NCBI GenBank assembly: GCA_036565725.1 | Contig: DATCXQ010000618.1 | Location: 1 to 18,358, forward strand | Reading direction: 5' to 3' | Length of the DNA stretch: 18,358 nt | DNA from: JAJVID01 sp036565725 | GTDB taxonomy: Bacteria > Acidobacteriota > Blastocatellia > RBC074 | Part shown: piece after piece, positions 16,468-18,358 of the stretch | How positions within the stretch are numbered: position 1 is the stretch's first letter | Layout: each line of letters begins with the position of its first letter | Program-made: the position numbers and the translations under genes | Notes under the pieces: generated by a model | Told to the model about the DNA's origin: nothing | The model's input: only the letters and a program-made list of their open reading frames with translations | The model's database searches: none

Positions 16468-17057
16468 CGATCCTCGATCCTCGATTCTCGATCCTCGATC
16501 AAATGCAGTGTGGGGTCTTCGGTCACGCTGGCGCCTGCCGGTTGCGCGAGGTTGGCGACTAGTTGATCAGTCGTTTTAGCGGGAAACGCCGTGTGCGTCG
16601 GCGATGCGGGCATTGCTGGTCGCGCCTGCTGTTCTTTGAGTTTCACGATGCGCCTGCTGATGAACAAGCCGTTGAAGATGATCCCGACTCCGACCATGAA
16701 TGGGATTATTCCGGCCATCCACACGCTGCGAAGGATCTCCGCGTCGCCCGGAGACTTATGATCCGCCACGACCCCGAGGAAGAATCGCAGGAAGATCATC
16801 ACGCCGACGCCAACGAAGCTGGTGACGACGCCGCCCTTGATCTCGTTGAGCCGTTTCTCTTCGGCTGTGACGCCGCGCCGCCGTTCCCGTTCCTCTTCGG
16901 TGAGGAACATGTCCGCCACCCAGGTTTTACTCCAATCGAACTTTTCCCCCGTGGAGCGCGACACCATCCCTTCGCGCGCGCCCTGCAGATTCGAGCCGCA
17001 TTGTCGGCAGAATTTGAGATCATCGCTGGCTTGAAGACCGCATCCCGGACAGAACAT
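16464..17057 (-). CDS. Zinc-ribbon protein with two membrane helices (paralog 2)
   Basis: The protein has 197 residues from the ATG at 17057. That start is preferred over an in-frame ATG at 17084 because AGAGGAG lies about six bases upstream of it and the paralog starts at the same MFCPGC. The zinc ribbon is C3, C6, C17, C20. A conserved GEKFDWSKTW segment follows, then a charged helix (EEERERRRGVTAEEKRLNEIK). Two membrane segments (about 74-98 and 111-133) precede a basic SRRIVKLKEQQ and a flexible tail. The last ~11 residues (LIEDRESRIEDR) come from the heptamer repeat array and are absent from the paralog. It follows the 17725 gene by 23 bp and is clearly co-transcribed. Function is unknown; the ribbon and paired helices suggest a regulatory or scaffolding membrane protein. 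Confidence 0.85.
   Translation of the reverse strand: MFCPGCGLQASDDLKFCRQCGSNLQGAREGMVSRSTGEKFDWSKTWVADMFLTEEERERRRGVTAEEKRLNEIKGGVVTSFVGVGVMIFLRFFLGVVADHKSPGDAEILRSVWMAGIIPFMVGVGIIFNGLFISRRIVKLKEQQARPAMPASPTHTAFPAKTTDQLVANLAQPAGASVTEDPTLHLIEDRESRIEDR
16467..16500. repeat. Heptamer array (CGATCCT)n inside the 3' end of a gene
   Basis: Four consecutive CGATCCT units (one is CGATTCT) plus a partial fifth lie between repeat copy B and the conserved part of the minus-strand gene. Read on the minus strand they encode the final residues IEDRESRIEDR, with a seven-residue period as expected for a 7-bp unit. Confidence 0.8.
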
Positions 17058-17080
17058 AGCTACTCCTCTTTTTATATTCA

Positions 17081-17725
17081 TCAATTGATTTCGCGGGGCA
17101 GGTGCGCGGGGACAGGCTCGAGCAAATGCGCTGTGGAGTCTTCGGTTACGCTGTAACCCGCCTCCGGCGCAGCGTTAACTATCAGTTGATCGGTTGTTTT
17201 GGCCTCCAGCGCGCCCGCTTGTACGGTTGGTTGCGCGATTGGCGCATGCGATGCGGACATTGCCGCTCGCGCCAGTTGTTCGTTGAGCTCCACCAAACGC
17301 CGGCTGATGAAAAAACCGTTGATGAGGAGTCCGGCCCCGATCAGGGTCGGGACTATTCCCAACAACCACAGATTGCGGACGATCTCCGCGGCGTTCGGAT
17401 CTCCTTGCTTCGCCACGGCGCCGAAGAAGAAATAGAAGGAGATCATCACGCCGACGCCGATCAGACCGGTAATGACTCCGCCCTTAATCTCATTGAGCCG
17501 TTTCTTCTCCTCGTTGAGGCGTTTCTCTTCAGGAGTAATGCCGCGCCGCCGCTCCAGTTCTTCGGGAGAGTAGATCATTTCAGCCCACCAGGTCTTGCTC
17601 CAATCGAACTTCTCCCCGTTGGAGCGGGACGACATCGCATCGCGCACATTGTGCAGGTTGGCGCCGCATTGTCGGCAGAATTTGAGATCATCGCTGACGT
17701 GAAGACTGCATCCAGGACAGAACAT
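17081..17725 (-). CDS. Zinc-ribbon protein with two membrane helices (paralog 1)
   Basis: The 214 residues have the same plan as the downstream gene: zinc ribbon C3, C6, C17, C20; GEKFDWSKTWWAEM; a charged helix; membrane segments at about 82-105 and 118-140; SRRLVELNEQ; and a variable tail ending in PAHLPREIN. Compared with the paralog it has a seven-residue internal repeat in the charged helix (EKRLNEEKKRLNE versus EKRLNE), a 21-bp in-frame tandem duplication. CGAGGAA about seven bases upstream of the ATG serves as ribosome-binding site. The pair arose by tandem duplication. No function can be assigned. The ribbon links it in style to the FHA/kinase cluster proteins, but membership of the same pathway is only a guess. 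Confidence 0.87.
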   Translation of the reverse strand: MFCPGCSLHVSDDLKFCRQCGANLHNVRDAMSSRSNGEKFDWSKTWWAEMIYSPEELERRRGITPEEKRLNEEKKRLNEIKGGVITGLIGVGVMISFYFFFGAVAKQGDPNAAEIVRNLWLLGIVPTLIGAGLLINGFFISRRLVELNEQLARAAMSASHAPIAQPTVQAGALEAKTTDQLIVNAAPEAGYSVTEDSTAHLLEPVPAHLPREIN

Positions 17726-18010
17726 GACAATTCCTCGTTTCGTGTGATTGCGGGCGCTGATGTTACCAGTTCTCGATTGGTCAACGCCACATTGCGTAAT
17801 ACGAGAAATCAGGGAGCTTCGGAACCAAATTCGGACGCAGTCTTCCCAAAAACGGACACCTCGGCGGCTTCCTGACGCCTTTGGCCCCGCGGATGATAGT
17901 TGCTTTTCAATGAGTTAGGTCTCCTTACTTGATGGCACGCCATTTGGATAAGCAAGGTTGAAAAAGTAGGAAATCCCCTTTGGAGAAGGAATACCGATGG
18001 AGGAAGGGAA
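17726..18010. other. Divergent intergenic region
   Basis: These 285 bases separate the minus-strand zinc-ribbon pair from the plus-strand receiver gene and must hold promoters for both. TTGGAT (17944-17949) followed after 17 bp by TAGGAA is the best plus-strand candidate but is weak. No repeat or RNA gene was recognised. Confidence 0.3.
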
Positions 18011-18358
18011 ATGGAAGCCATTTTGCCAATGATACCAGCGCCGCGAACCTTGATCGCCGACGATCATCCGGATGTGCTGGCGGCGCTGCGGATGCTGCTC
18101 CGAAACGAAGGCTGGCAGACCGAAGCCGCAAGTTCGCCGGCCGAAGCGCTTGATGCGATCAGATCGCGCGATTTCGATCTCGTGCTGATTGACCTCAATT
18201 ACGCCCGCGACACGACATCTGGTCAAGAGGGACTCGACCTGATCTCGCGGATTCGGGCGCTCGACAGCGCGTTGCCCGTCGTGGCGATGACTGCCTGGGC
18301 TAACATTGAGCTTGCTGTCGAAGCGATGCGGCGGGGCGTCGCCGACTTCGTGCAGAAG
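18011..18358 (+). CDS. Response regulator, receiver domain (truncated by the window end)
   Basis: The first 116 residues are visible and open to the end of the window. They form a receiver domain: D-D in LIADDHPDV, phosphoacceptor aspartate in LVLIDLNYA, T/A in VVAMTAW, and the start of the lysine region at DFVQK, which is the last residue present. The ATG has GGAGGAAGG about eight bases upstream. The style (MTAWANIELAVEAMRRGVADFVQK) is that of NtrC/AtoC-type regulators, whose receiver is usually followed by an AAA+ sigma54 activator domain and a helix-turn-helix, or of PrrA/ActR-like regulators. Which of these applies cannot be seen here. Confidence 0.88.
   Translation, partial: MEAILPMIPAPRTLIADDHPDVLAALRMLLRNEGWQTEAASSPAEALDAIRSRDFDLVLIDLNYARDTTSGQEGLDLISRIRALDSALPVVAMTAWANIELAVEAMRRGVADFVQK

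Overview
The window looks like chromosomal DNA of a GC-rich, Gram-negative-type bacterium. The closest fit is Acidobacteriota, perhaps Blastocatellia. This is an inference from gene style: many proteins start with a CxxC...CxxC zinc ribbon, FHA and Ser/Thr kinase signalling is abundant, there is a secreted amidohydrolase, a multi-PAS hybrid kinase, and the gaps are full of palindromes. No 16S rRNA or other phylogenetic marker is present, so the taxonomy is tentative. I see no transposase, integrase, phage gene or CRISPR array.

Layout. Bases 1-281 are a MITE-like palindromic element with 24-bp terminal inverted repeats and six nested hairpins. A secreted amidohydrolase lies on the minus strand (386-1678). 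Divergent from it is a small membrane-anchored zinc protein (1844-2293). Then comes a tRNA-Ile(CAU) gene (2380-2745) whose anticodon loop is interrupted by a 293-nt group I intron with a recognisable catalytic core; a good sigma70-type promoter lies just upstream.

Bases 3035-11349 hold a same-strand signalling cluster: zinc ribbon-FHA protein; zinc ribbon-Ser/Thr kinase-zinc ribbon-FHA; RDD membrane protein; zinc ribbon-TM-TPR protein; FHA-GAF-SpoIIE/PP2C phosphatase; and a PrsW-type membrane protease fused to zinc ribbons and FHA. Together they supply a kinase (writer), FHA domains (phosphothreonine readers), a possible PP2C eraser and a membrane protease output. I propose they form one phosphorylation-controlled, membrane-associated system. 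The parts are well-known families; the joint function is inference.

Bases 11832-16325 encode a 1497-residue cytosolic hybrid histidine kinase with seven PAS domains, GAF, HisKA/HATPase and a C-terminal receiver. Convergent to it are two tandem paralogous zinc-ribbon proteins with two membrane spans each (17725 down to 16464). The window ends inside a plus-strand gene beginning with a response-regulator receiver domain.

The gaps carry several unrelated-looking long hairpins, some built from 7-8-bp tandem units (8021-8155, 9983-10089, 16336-16418, 16467-16500). There is also a dispersed palindrome (11554-11631) and a 52-bp repeat present twice (5941-5992 and 16416-16467).
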